DNA of 64,000 nucleotides from an uncultured bacterium (GCA_938024995.1 CALJDU010000010.1:62001-126000), one strand, 5' to 3'. Positions 38,286 to 47,457 are shown, counted from the stretch's first letter. Made by a program: numbers and translations. The notes: a model not told the origin generated them from the letters alone.

Positions 38286-39029
38286 TCAGCTGGGGTCGCT
38301 GACCTCTGCCGCGAACATCGTCGGGAGCTCCGCGAGGCGGTCGCTCTCCAAGCGGAGCCGCTCGACCTCGCGGGCGCTCGCCTCACGAGCCGCCGACACC
38401 CGCGCGTCGATCTCTGCCTTTTGCTTCGTGATCTGCTGCGTCTCTTGCTGAAGCATCGTCTCGAGATCTTGAATCTTCTTTTGGATCTGCGCCGTCGCCT
38501 CCGCGAGGTACGAGTCGCGCGTCGCCTTCTCGGTCGCCGCGGTCTCGATGATCTGCTCGACCTGATGCGTGACGTTCTTTTGGACGAGCGCGAGCACTCG
38601 CGCTTTGCGTTGTGCGTCGAGCACCGCGTCGGCAATCTTCCACTCGTCGTCGGCGGCGTCCATCGCGATGACCGCGGCTTTCCGCGTCGCGCTCGGCATC
38701 GCCTTGAGACCGTCCAGGACGCGCAAGAGCTTCTCAGCACTGTACGGCGCCTCGGGAACAGTGTGGCTCCGGTAGTAGTCCTCGAAAGGACGACCCTCCG
38801 CGATCTCGCTCGACGCGGTGATCGGCTGCGCGGGCGGCGCAACGGCGGGCTTGGGCTTCGGCGGAGGCGGCGGCGGCGCCTTGCCTTCGGCCTCTGCATC
38901 CGCGGCCAAGATCGCGTCGATCTCATCCATTGACATGCTCGGCGGCTCAGCGGCCACCTTCTTCTCTTCTTCTTCGTCTAGCTCGACCAGCTTGACCGCT
39001 GCGAGCGCCTTGAGAAATCGATTCGCCAT
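38286..39029 (-). CDS. Coiled-coil protein upstream of the ABC/OmpA operon
   Basis: 247 residues. N-terminal helix with an acidic 'ELDEEEEKK', a Pro-rich linker ('PPPPPPKPKPA'), then about 140 residues of coiled coil ('KIQDLETMLQQETQQITKQKAEIDARVSAAREASAREVERLR'-like order). There is no signal or membrane segment, so it should be cytoplasmic. I choose the ATG at 39029 because the 37 residues before it look non-coding. It precedes the binding-protein gene by 87 bp on the same strand; its length and coiled coil resemble cytoskeleton- or ring-type partners, but I cannot name a family. Confidence 0.68.
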   Translation of the reverse strand: MANRFLKALAAVKLVELDEEEEKKVAAEPPSMSMDEIDAILAADAEAEGKAPPPPPPKPKPAVAPPAQPITASSEIAEGRPFEDYYRSHTVPEAPYSAEKLLRVLDGLKAMPSATRKAAVIAMDAADDEWKIADAVLDAQRKARVLALVQKNVTHQVEQIIETAATEKATRDSYLAEATAQIQKKIQDLETMLQQETQQITKQKAEIDARVSAAREASAREVERLRLESDRLAELPTMFAAEVSDPS

Positions 39030-39158
39030 GGACGGCGCGCAGTGTCCATCGCCACCGGACTGAGCGCAAGACTGAGCTGAGCGAGCGGGGGAAGCGGTTG
39101 GCGACCACGAAACACGACCACTCGTCCGTGCTAAGCACATCCGTATGAGGTCAGAAAC

Positions 39159-40052
39159 ATGAGCGATGTTCTTCGGGAGCTGATCGACTGCCTGAGCCTA
39201 GAGCGGATCGAAGAGAACATCTTTCGGGGTCAAAGCCAGAACCTCGGCTGGGGGCGGGTCTTTGGCGGCCAAGTCGTCGGACAGGCGCTCTCGGCGGCAG
39301 CGCAGACGGTTCCCCCGGATCGCCCGGTGCATTCGCTCCACAGCTACTTCCTCCGCCCGGGTGATGCGAACAAACCCATCGTCTACGTGGTCGATCCGAT
39401 CCGAGATGGTCGCAGCTTCACGACCCGCCGCGTGGTCGCGGTGCAAGACGGCAAGACGATTTTCAACTTGGCGGCGTCGTTCCAGATCATCGAGGACGGC
39501 TTCGATCACCAGGACGGCGAGATGCCCAAGGTCGCCGGCCCCGACAACCTCCTGTCGGAACAGCAGCTCGGCGAGCGGTACCTCTCGCGGATGCCAGAGC
39601 ACGTCCTCAAAGCGATCCCTCGCGCGATGCGCGAACGCGCGGTCTCGGTTCGCCCGATTGAAGTGCGGCCCGTGCACCCGGTGGATCCGATGCGGCCCAA
39701 GAAGGGACCGCCGCGTCGCCAGGTTTGGTTTCGTTCCAACGGCGCGCTCCCCGACGACGACGCGGTGCACCGATACCTGCTCGCGTATTCGTCCGACATG
39801 CACTTCCTGACGACCGCGATGCAGCCACACGCGGTCACCTGGCTGACGCCCGGGATGCAGGTCGCGAGCCTGGATCACGCGATGTGGTTCCACCGCCCCT
39901 TCCGGCTCGACGACTGGGTGCTCTATGACGTCGACGCACCGTCAGCGACCAACGCGCGGGGCATCGCGCGCGGTCGGTGGTTTACCAGTGACGGACAGCT
40001 CGTCGCGACGACGGTCCAAGAAGGCCTGATGCGGGATCGCGGAAAGAAGTAG
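39159..40052 (+). CDS. tesB: Acyl-CoA thioesterase II
   Basis: 297 residues, the double hot-dog thioesterase fold. Signatures include 'WGRVFGGQVVGQALSAAAQTV', 'HSLHSYFLRPGD' and, in the second half, the catalytic Asp/Gln/Thr context 'ASLDHAMWFHRPFRLDDWVLYD' and 'ARGRWFTSDGQLVATTVQEGLMR'. It hydrolyses medium- and long-chain acyl-CoA to free acids, acting in the cytoplasm in fatty-acid metabolism. Length is standard. Divergent from the coiled-coil gene. Confidence 0.95.
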   Translation: MSDVLRELIDCLSLERIEENIFRGQSQNLGWGRVFGGQVVGQALSAAAQTVPPDRPVHSLHSYFLRPGDANKPIVYVVDPIRDGRSFTTRRVVAVQDGKTIFNLAASFQIIEDGFDHQDGEMPKVAGPDNLLSEQQLGERYLSRMPEHVLKAIPRAMRERAVSVRPIEVRPVHPVDPMRPKKGPPRRQVWFRSNGALPDDDAVHRYLLAYSSDMHFLTTAMQPHAVTWLTPGMQVASLDHAMWFHRPFRLDDWVLYDVDAPSATNARGIARGRWFTSDGQLVATTVQEGLMRDRGKK

Positions 40053-40114
40053 CGCGCGGACGCCTCGCCTCCTCGGTTTGGTGATCTGGACCCGATGCTC
40101 CATTCTTGGCGTCC

Positions 40115-41845
40115 ATGCTGAAGCTTCTCCGCAACGTCCTGTTGGGTGCGCTCTTCGTCGCGCTCGGATGTGAGGCGACGCCGTCGACCCAGGTCACGGT
40201 TCGTGTCGTTCCAGAAGATCAAGCGCTCGCGGACCAAATCGAGCAGCTCCAGTACCGCGTGGCGGGTCCGCGGCTCACCTACGTGCCAGCGCGGTACCCG
40301 TTCGACATCGCGATCGTCCGAGAAGGAGAGGTCCCAGACGACTTCCGGGTGGAGGTGAGCGCGGAGCTCACTGGTGACACCGTGATCGCTGCGGTCGCCA
40401 CCGGCGCGTTCGTCGCGAACGAACACCGTGAGGTCGTGCTGGTCTTGGAGCACGCGTGCGTCGACACGACCTGCGCTGACGGCCTGAGCTGCGAAGCAGG
40501 GGCCTGCCGGAGGGACCGCGTCGCGACCGCTCCATACCGTGAAGGTGGCGTCCCCACGATCATTCCGAGACGAGACGGCGGAGTAGACGCCAGCGTCGAC
40601 GTCGGGATGGACGTCAGCGAGGACGTCGGGATGGACGTCAGCGAAGACGTCGGGATGGACGTCAGCGAAGACGTCGGGATGGACGTCAGCGAAGATGCCG
40701 GAGCAGATGTCGCTGAGGACGCAGGGATGGACACCCGTGCCGACGTCGAAACGGACGCAGACGTCGACGCCGGATGCATCTCGTGCAGGATCGCGGCGCT
40801 GCCGTGCCGAACCGGATGCCGCGTCGAGGACAGGTGCATGTTGAGCGACGACGTCCCCGACGCGACGGCCTGTGGCGCGGGCGTCTGCGCGTCGGGCGTT
40901 TGCATCGTCACCGGGGGAGTCCCCATCACACCAAGCGCCCCCGCAGAGGAGACCGAGTGGGGCCGCCGCGTCTTTATCGGGAACAACATCGTCCTGGTTG
41001 GACAGCCCGCCCTCGGGCGCGCGCACGCGTTCCAACGCAGCGGGGACCGCTGGACCGAGCGCTGGACCACCGCCTACGACGCAACGTTTCTCAACGACTT
41101 CGGCTTCGGGCTCGGATCCGATGGCGAGCGACTCTTCGTGGGCGGAAACGGAACGTCAGCGACACCAACGACATACACATTCGCGAACGTGTTCGACGAG
41201 ATCGGCACCACCACCATGGGTGGCGACAACAGCGGTATGGGCGCATCGATCGCGTACGGTCGGCGTCTCGTGCTCGGCAGCGCGCGAGGGTGGGACGAGG
41301 CGACGCGGACGAACACGGGTCACGTCCAGGAGTTTGATCCCTACTCGCAATACCGACCTCCAGTGGAGCTCCGGACCCCCACTTTCGGCTACGGGCGCGC
41401 CGTGGCGGCGAACGACGAGTACCTCGCGATCGGGGCGCTCGGTTACGTGGAGCTGCGAACGTCTGACGGGACGCGCTCTACGTTGACTGAGTCGTTCACC
41501 TCCGAGGCGCCTGACTTCGGAAAAGCGCTCGCCCTCCTCGACTCGGGATCGGTGGCCGTGCTCGCCAATGATGGCGTGCGCGTCTTCTCCCGGACCGGAG
41601 ACCAAACGGGCGGCTTGATCGCGGGTTCGTTCAGCTGCCTCGCGGCGACCGATCGGTCCGTGTTGGTCGGCGATGGAAGCGGCGCGATCGCCAGTTACCG
41701 TCTACGTCGAGGCGCCTGGGTTAACACGCACAGCTACGAATCGGCAGGCGCGACCGATCTCGGGCAGAGCTGCTCCGCGTTTGGGGCGCGCTTGGTCGCG
41801 GGCGGTCCGCGGAACCGGGTCGTGACTGTCTTCACGGTGGACTAA
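40115..41845 (+). CDS. Modular surface lipoprotein with 'TPSTQVTVRV' N-domain, acidic linker and beta-propeller-like C-domain
   Basis: 576 residues. Lipobox 'FVALGC' (C19), then 'EATPSTQVTVRVVPEDQALA', a beta-type N-domain (about 19-135), a short Cys cluster ('CVDTTCADGLSCEAGAC'), the Asp-rich tandem linker (DVGMDVSE x4), a second Cys cluster ('CISCRIAALPCRTGC') and a C-terminal region (about 250-576) of repeating beta motifs with 'GQPALGRAHAF', 'LGSARGWDEAT' and 'VRVFSR', resembling FG-GAP/beta-propeller repeats. It is the first of a set of paralogs. The ATG at 40115 fits the signal; the TTG at 40106 adds three residues. Function unknown; likely outer-membrane anchored. Confidence 0.8.
   Translation: MLKLLRNVLLGALFVALGCEATPSTQVTVRVVPEDQALADQIEQLQYRVAGPRLTYVPARYPFDIAIVREGEVPDDFRVEVSAELTGDTVIAAVATGAFVANEHREVVLVLEHACVDTTCADGLSCEAGACRRDRVATAPYREGGVPTIIPRRDGGVDASVDVGMDVSEDVGMDVSEDVGMDVSEDVGMDVSEDAGADVAEDAGMDTRADVETDADVDAGCISCRIAALPCRTGCRVEDRCMLSDDVPDATACGAGVCASGVCIVTGGVPITPSAPAEETEWGRRVFIGNNIVLVGQPALGRAHAFQRSGDRWTERWTTAYDATFLNDFGFGLGSDGERLFVGGNGTSATPTTYTFANVFDEIGTTTMGGDNSGMGASIAYGRRLVLGSARGWDEATRTNTGHVQEFDPYSQYRPPVELRTPTFGYGRAVAANDEYLAIGALGYVELRTSDGTRSTLTESFTSEAPDFGKALALLDSGSVAVLANDGVRVFSRTGDQTGGLIAGSFSCLAATDRSVLVGDGSGAIASYRLRRGAWVNTHSYESAGATDLGQSCSAFGARLVAGGPRNRVVTVFTVD
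40598..40693. repeat. Four perfect or near-perfect 24-bp tandem repeats in a lipoprotein linker
   Basis: Units 40598-40621, 40622-40645, 40646-40669 and 40670-40693, differing at a single wobble base, encode DVGMDVSE four times. In-frame unit number change would only lengthen or shorten the linker. Confidence 0.85.
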
Positions 41846-41912
41846 GCTGGCGGTAGTGACGACGTTCTTCGCGGCTTGGGGATTTCGAACTCATGCGCCA
41901 CCCTTCTCCCTG

Positions 41913-43673
41913 ATGCAGACCCTTCTCCGCAGCGCGTGGGCGGCGCTCCTCGTTCTCTGCTTCGCGTGCGAGGCGACGCCCTCAACGCAGGTGACGGTTC
42001 GCGTCTTGCCTGAAGATCAACAGCTCGCCGACGAAATCGAGCTCGTGCGATATCAGGTCGCGGGTCCGCGGCTCTCGTTTACCCCGGCGCGCTACCCGTT
42101 CGACATCGCGATCGTCCCGATGGCTCCGCTCCCCGCGGACTTCTCTGTCGAGATCGTGGCCGAGCTTGACGACGGGACATCGATCGCCGCGTTGGTGACC
42201 GGTGCGTTCGTTATGGATGAACATCGCGAGGTCGTGGTCGTCTTGCGGCGGAGCTGCGCGAATCTCGCGTGCGGGGATGGCCAGAGCTGCGACGACGGAT
42301 CGTGTCGGGCGAACCGGGTCGCAACCGCACCGTTTCGTGATGACGTTCCCACGATCGTTCCGCGCCGAGATGCGGGAACCGATGCGGACGTGGGCGCCGA
42401 CGTTGGGGACGCGAACGCCGACGTGGGCATCGACGCCGACGTGGGCATCGACGCCGACGTGGGCATCGACGCCGACGTCGGGGACGCGAACGCCGGAACC
42501 GATGTGGGCATGGATGCGACCGACGCGACCGATGCGACCGACGCGACCGACGCCGATGTCAACGACGCAAGTGACACTGCCGACGGTGTCGACGCGGACG
42601 CGAGCTGTACCCCGTGCGCCATCCCGCGCGTGCCGTGCCGCACCGGATGCGTCGACGACGACGATCAGTGCATCCTCATGGGCGACGTCCCGGATGGCGC
42701 AACCTGCGGTGACGGCGTCTGCAGCGGAGGCGTGTGCGCGGTCAGCGGGACCTCGCTCAGCCCCAGCGACGTCGTCGCAGAGTCCGCGTGGGGAGAGCGG
42801 GTGTTGATCGACGAGAGCGTCATCATGGTCGGTCAGCCGAGCTTGGGTCGCGCACACGCCTTCGGGCTCGAGGGGGACACCTGGGTCGAGCGGTGGACCG
42901 CGAGTTACGGCAGCGACGTGGTCTCCGGCTTCGGCGAGAGTCTCGCGACGAACGGGACGCGGCTCTTCGTCGGTGGCGACGGCGAAGGGCTCAGTCGGTG
43001 TTACGAGTTCCGCGACTTCCTGGACACCACCGGCGAGGCCATCGCCACGGGTGCCGTCAACAGCGGCTTGGGGTCCGCGATCGCCTTTGGAAGGCGCTTG
43101 GCGGTGGGCGCCCCCCGCGGGTGGGATCCGGACACGAGCACGCGTACAGGTCACGTTCAGGAGTTCAGCCCTTACGCGCTTCACTACGCGGTTCGTGAGG
43201 ATCGAAGCGTGACGCTCGCCTTCGGACGCGCGATCGCTGCCGACGAGAACCATATGATCATCGGCGCGCTCGGCCAGGTTGACGTCTACTCTTCCGGTGC
43301 CGGCCCCTCCGAGTACATCCGCACAATTCGAACGGCCGCGGTCGACTACGGCAAAGCAGTCACGCTCCTCACCGATGGCGCCTTCGCCGTGCTCGCGAAC
43401 AACGGGGTGCGGGTCTACGACAGCGATGGCGCGCAACGCGGACGGCTGATCCGAGGGACGTTCAGCTGTCTCGCGGGGAGCGCGGGCGTCGTCTTCATAG
43501 GAGACGGCGAAGGAACCGTCTCACGTCACCGCTTCTTGAATCGCGAATGGACGGTGACCCACACGTACGGCTCCGGGATGGGCGACCTCGGGACCAGCTG
43601 CTCGGTGTTTGGGAGCCGCCTGGTCGCGGGCGGACCGGTTTCGAAAAAGGTTGTCGTCTTCGACACGGACTGA
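41913..43673 (+). CDS. Paralog of the upstream modular lipoprotein
   Basis: 586 residues with the same layout: lipobox 'VLCFAC' (C19), 'EATPSTQVTVRVLPEDQQLA', N-domain, Cys cluster, Asp-rich tandem linker (DVGIDA repeats and 'TDATDATDATD'), Cys cluster ('CTPCAIPRVPCRTGC') and the beta-repeat C-domain ('VGQPSLGRAHAFGLEG', 'VGAPRGWDPDTSTRTG'). Full-length similarity to the previous gene, with the linker being the most divergent part, shows tandem duplication. I choose the ATG at 41913 because residues before it do not look like a signal. Function unknown. Confidence 0.8.
   Translation: MQTLLRSAWAALLVLCFACEATPSTQVTVRVLPEDQQLADEIELVRYQVAGPRLSFTPARYPFDIAIVPMAPLPADFSVEIVAELDDGTSIAALVTGAFVMDEHREVVVVLRRSCANLACGDGQSCDDGSCRANRVATAPFRDDVPTIVPRRDAGTDADVGADVGDANADVGIDADVGIDADVGIDADVGDANAGTDVGMDATDATDATDATDADVNDASDTADGVDADASCTPCAIPRVPCRTGCVDDDDQCILMGDVPDGATCGDGVCSGGVCAVSGTSLSPSDVVAESAWGERVLIDESVIMVGQPSLGRAHAFGLEGDTWVERWTASYGSDVVSGFGESLATNGTRLFVGGDGEGLSRCYEFRDFLDTTGEAIATGAVNSGLGSAIAFGRRLAVGAPRGWDPDTSTRTGHVQEFSPYALHYAVREDRSVTLAFGRAIAADENHMIIGALGQVDVYSSGAGPSEYIRTIRTAAVDYGKAVTLLTDGAFAVLANNGVRVYDSDGAQRGRLIRGTFSCLAGSAGVVFIGDGEGTVSRHRFLNREWTVTHTYGSGMGDLGTSCSVFGSRLVAGGPVSKKVVVFDTD
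42417..42470. repeat. Three 18-bp tandem repeats in the second lipoprotein linker
   Basis: Three identical 18-base units (42417-42434, 42435-42452, 42453-42470) encode ADVGID. Flanking partial copies (GGGGACGCGAACGCC on both sides) extend the repetitive tract. Confidence 0.8.
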
Positions 43674-43724
43674 GTTCGCTTCAGGTTGGCGATCCGGCCG
43701 CTCGTCGGCCATCCTGCTTCCGAA

Positions 43725-44967
43725 ATGGCGACCAAACAGCTCCGACGTTCGCTCGCGATGCTGCTCTTTGTGACCGCCTGTCAATCGACGCCCGCGACGC
43801 AAGTCACGGTGCGCGTCGTCCCGGAAGACCAAGCGCTCGCCGATGACATCAGTCGTCTTCGGTACCAGGCGGCCGGCCCGGAGCTGTCCTTTGTTCCGGT
43901 CCGTTACCCGTTCGACATCGCGACGGTTCCGGCGAACGATCTCCCCGCGGACTTTCGACTCGAGGTCACCGCCGAGCTTCGCGACCGATCATCGATCACG
44001 GCGGTCGTGACGGGTGCCTTTGTGGAAAACGAACATCGCGAAGTCGTCATGGTGTGAGTCGTCGCTGCGCCGTGGTCACGTGTGGAGTGGGGCAGAGCTG
44101 CGTCGATGGATCCTGTGAGCGCGAGCGGGTCACGACCGATCCGTACCGCGAAGTCGTCACTCCGATCTTTCCCCGCGACACCGGCGTCACGGACGCGGGT
44201 TCGGACACGAGCGCAGACACAGGCGCCGACACGAGCACAGACACGAGCAGAGACACGAGCGCCGACACGGCACGGACACGAGCACCGACATAAGTACAGA
44301 TGCAGAACCGCTCGACAGTTGCGTCGCGAGTCCCGAGGTCTGCAACCGACGAGACGATGATTGTGACGACCGCATCGACGAGTTCGTCACGATGGTGCCG
44401 CACTGGATGGACAACGACGAAGACGGGTTCGGACGTCCCGGGACAATGGACATGTCCTGCGCGGTTCCAAGCGGTCGGGTCGACAACGACGACGACTGCG
44501 ACGACCTCGATCGGCTCGTCTACCCAGGTGCCGAAGAGCGGTGCAACGCCGTCGATGACAACTGCAACGAGGTCGTCGATGAAGACCGCAGCGATGAGAG
44601 TCTCTGCGGATGTGACCGCCGAGAGAATGAAGGCTCCCTCTATCAGTTCTGCGACGACGAGCGCGGCTGGGTTACGGCGAACAGGTACTGCCAGAGCCGC
44701 GGGTACGAGCTGGTCGAGATCAACGACGAAGACGAGAACGACTTCGTCACCCGAGAGTCTGGCGGCGAGACCTGGATCGGTCTCAACGATCGCGAGATCC
44801 CGAACGAGCATCGATGGTCGAGCGGGGGAACTTCGATGTATCGAAACTGGGCCGGGATGGAGCCTGACCGGGACGTGGAGCCGTGCGTCAAGCTCAGCGA
44901 CATGAGCGAGTGGCGCGATGTGGAGTGCGACGAGACAAACGGTTTCATCTGCGAGACGGCTTACTGA
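43725..44967 (+). pseudogene. Frameshifted lipoprotein: 'TPATQVTVRV' N-domain, DTS linker, MopE motif and C-type lectin domain
   Basis: Three successive frames read as one protein. From ATG 43725: lipobox 'FVTAC' (C19), 'QSTPATQVTVRVVPEDQALA' and the shared N-domain, ending in a TGA at 44055-44057. A one-base deletion near 44054 shifts the continuation ('SRRCAVVTCGVGQSCVDGSC', then DTS/DTG repeats) to another frame, which stops at 44290. A second one-base deletion near 44269-44271 returns the last part: 'CNRRDDDCDDRIDE' MopE-type motif and a C-type lectin domain ('WIGLNDREIP', 'MSEWRDVECDE') to 44967. Either a recent pseudogene or sequencing errors. The intact original would be about 410 residues. 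Confidence 0.8.
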
Positions 44968-45026
44968 GAGCCACACCCATCGCGCAAACGACGCGAGCGC
45001 GCCCTAATTGGGGTTACCCTATCCCC

Positions 45027-46214
45027 GTGGGTTGGCGCAGCGCGTTCGGAATCGTCCTGGTGGTGGTGACCTCGGGCTGCTTCGTTGACACCAAGCCATT
45101 GGGAACAGGCGACACCGCGACCGACACAGGTCTGACGGACACCGGGACCGACACCGCCCTCGATACCGACGTGGAGATCGACGCCCCCATCGACACCGCG
45201 GAGCCCTTTGATGCGGGCGACGCAGGGATGCCGGACACAGGGACGCCAGACACCGGGACGCCAGACACAGGGACGCCAGACACCGGGACGCCAGACACCG
45301 GGACGCCAGACACAGGGACGCCAGACGCGCCCGACGCCGATGCGCCCGACGCCGATGCCTGTGTGCCGATGACCGAGCTTTGCAACGCGCGCGACGATGA
45401 CTGCGACACGCGCATCGATGAAGACGTCGCGCTCGTCGAGCACTGGATGGACGGTGATGGCGATGGCTTTGGACGCGCCGGCACGATGGAGACTAGCTGC
45501 GAAATCCCGAGCGGGCGCGTCGACAACGAGGATGACTGCGACGACGGCGAGCGCGCGATCAACCCAGACGCCTCCGAGAGCTGCAATATGCGCGACGACG
45601 ACTGTGACACGCGCACCGACGAGACGGTCACCGTGCCGCACTGGATGGACGGCGACGGCGACGGCTTCGGACGCGCGGGCACGATGGACCGCAGCTGCAC
45701 GGTTCCGAGCGGACGCGCCGACAACGAAGACGACTGTGACGACGATGACGGCACGGTCTTTCCCGAAGCCACCGAGACCTGTAACGCGATCGATGACGAT
45801 TGCGATGAAGCGATCGACGAGGACGAAGACATCGTCGTCGCGCCGGTCTGTGGATGCACGCGACGGGAGCGTGCCGGATCCGTCTACCAATTTTGCTCGA
45901 TGAACATGTCGTGGGACGACGCCGACGCCTACTGCGTGAGTCGCGGGTACCAGCAGGTCGAGATCAACGACGACGAAGAGAACGACTACGTCACGATCGA
46001 GACCGGCTCCGAACGCACGTGGATCGGGCTCAACGATCTCGACATGCGCGGCGACTACGTGTGGTCGAACGGCGGGACCTCGATGTATCGGAACTGGGCG
46101 ATGGGCGAACCCAACCGCGACTTTGAGCGCTGCGTCGAGCTCATCCCCGGGATGGGCGAGTGGAACGACCAGGGCTGCGAAGACCCGAACGCCTTCGTCT
46201 GCGAGCTTGACTGA
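45027..46214 (+). CDS. Lipoprotein with MopE-type metal-binding motifs and C-type lectin domain
   Basis: 395 residues. Lipobox 'VVTSGC' (C18), a Thr/Asp/Pro-rich linker with seven GTPDT repeats, then repeated MopE-like modules ('CNARDDDCDTRIDE', 'MDGDGDGFGRAGTM', 'CNMRDDDCDTRTDE', 'CNAIDDDCDEAIDE'), which bind copper or calcium, and a C-terminal C-type lectin domain ('GSVYQFC', 'WIGLNDLDM', 'EPNRDFERCVEL', 'WNDQGCED'). EPN is the mannose-type calcium-binding triplet. It probably binds surface glycans. The GTG at 45027 gives a clean signal. Its lectin half is closely related to that of the adjacent broken gene. Confidence 0.85.
   Translation: MGWRSAFGIVLVVVTSGCFVDTKPLGTGDTATDTGLTDTGTDTALDTDVEIDAPIDTAEPFDAGDAGMPDTGTPDTGTPDTGTPDTGTPDTGTPDTGTPDAPDADAPDADACVPMTELCNARDDDCDTRIDEDVALVEHWMDGDGDGFGRAGTMETSCEIPSGRVDNEDDCDDGERAINPDASESCNMRDDDCDTRTDETVTVPHWMDGDGDGFGRAGTMDRSCTVPSGRADNEDDCDDDDGTVFPEATETCNAIDDDCDEAIDEDEDIVVAPVCGCTRRERAGSVYQFCSMNMSWDDADAYCVSRGYQQVEINDDEENDYVTIETGSERTWIGLNDLDMRGDYVWSNGGTSMYRNWAMGEPNRDFERCVELIPGMGEWNDQGCEDPNAFVCELD
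45225..45329. repeat. Seven 15-bp tandem repeats coding GTPDT
   Basis: Seven units of GGGACGCCAGACAC(C/A) type, beginning with a variant (GGGATGCCGGACACA), with the third codon base alternating in a 30-base higher-order pattern. Likely variable between isolates. Confidence 0.8.
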
Positions 46215-46327
46215 ACGGCCACCGCAACAGCGAAAACCGCGCGCGCCTCGTCTTTGGAGCCGACCTGGCCGACGCGACAAAGCGGTTTGCATAAACAACC
46301 GCGTGAGCGCGTACGCTTGCGGCGCTC

Positions 46328-47455
46328 GTGACCGCTGTGAAGACGACCGATGACCTGGCACCGTCAGCGACCTCCGCTCGACGCCACGTCGCGGAGTTTC
46401 TCGCGGTCGGTGGCCTGACCCTTCTCTTGTTCCCGCTCGGCTGGACGCTCCGCGAGCTCTTTGGGCTCGACACCGCCGAGCTGATCACGGGCTTCACGTT
46501 CTTTCACGCGGCGCGGGTCCTCAACGATCCGCACTTCGCCGTCACCTATTTGCTTTTCTATCGTGACGTGCGCTCCCGCGCGTTCGGCGAGGTGTTCGTC
46601 AAACGCCAGCGACTGCGCTTCGTGTTCGCAGGTGTCGTGGTCCCCGTCGCGCTTCTCGCGTGGGCGACCACCGCGCTCGTCACCCGTGACGCCCAGACGC
46701 TCGGCGGCATGGTGCAGCTCATGTTCCTCTTGGTCGGGTGGCACTACGTGAAGCAAGGGTTCGGCGTGATGCTGGTCCTCGCGGGACGACGCGGCGTTCG
46801 CTTCTCCAAACGCGAGCGGCTCGCGATCCTCGCGCACTGTTACGCGGGCTGGGCTTACGCCTGGGCCAACCCCTTCGACACCGGGAGACCTCGCATAGAA
46901 CACGGCGTCGTCTATGACTCGATCGCGCACCCGCTCTTTTTGGAACCGTTGGCGCTCGCCGCCACCATCACGACCGGGGCCTGGCTCGCGCTTGTCTTGC
47001 TCGCGAAGCGTCGCCGCGAAGGTCGCCTCCCGCTCACGACGCCGCTCGTCGCGCTCCTCATGAGCATTTGGGTGTGGCTCATCTTCTCGGGGAGCGATCG
47101 CCTCGTTCGATACGCGCTCCCAGCGATGCACTCGTTGCAGTACCTCTACTTCGTGAAGCTGCTCGAGGGGAACAAGGCCAAAGAACGAGAAGGACCGCCA
47201 CACTTTGAGGTGTCACGACGGGCGCGGCTCGGGATGGTCTTCGGGAGCGCGATCTTGCTCGGCGCGGTGATCTTGCGCGGGGTCCCCATGTCGCTCGACG
47301 CGTTTCTCTCGGCCGACGCGGGCTTCGCAGAGACCGCGCTCGGCGCGACCCCCTTCTTCGCCGCCATCCACGCCTTCGTGAACCTGCACCACTACTTCAT
47401 GGACGCAGTGATCTGGCGACGCGACAACCCGGAGACGCGCTACTTGTTCGCGTAG
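46328..47455 (+). CDS. Polytopic membrane protein with conserved His motifs, unknown
   Basis: 375 residues, about eight predicted membrane helices. Notable segments are 'FFHAARVLNDPHFAVTYLLF' in the second helix pair, 'GWHYVKQGFGVM' in the middle and 'NLHHYFMDAVIWRRDNPETRY' at the C-terminus. The repeated His near helix ends suggests a metal- or haem-binding membrane enzyme, but I recognise no named family. The start is GTG at 46328. It is convergent with the next gene, with two bases between the two stops. Confidence 0.7.
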   Translation: MTAVKTTDDLAPSATSARRHVAEFLAVGGLTLLLFPLGWTLRELFGLDTAELITGFTFFHAARVLNDPHFAVTYLLFYRDVRSRAFGEVFVKRQRLRFVFAGVVVPVALLAWATTALVTRDAQTLGGMVQLMFLLVGWHYVKQGFGVMLVLAGRRGVRFSKRERLAILAHCYAGWAYAWANPFDTGRPRIEHGVVYDSIAHPLFLEPLALAATITTGAWLALVLLAKRRREGRLPLTTPLVALLMSIWVWLIFSGSDRLVRYALPAMHSLQYLYFVKLLEGNKAKEREGPPHFEVSRRARLGMVFGSAILLGAVILRGVPMSLDAFLSADAGFAETALGATPFFAAIHAFVNLHHYFMDAVIWRRDNPETRYLFA

Positions 47456-47457
47456 CG

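Noticed and set aside
44047..44976. Minus-strand open frame under the frameshifted lipoprotein gene
   Set aside because: Val/Ser-rich low-complexity text mirroring the Asp-rich repeats; the plus-strand frames carry lipobox, MopE and lectin motifs.
40598..45329. Tandem repeats as a CRISPR array
   Set aside because: Units are contiguous, in frame and protein-coding, with no spacers and no cas genes.
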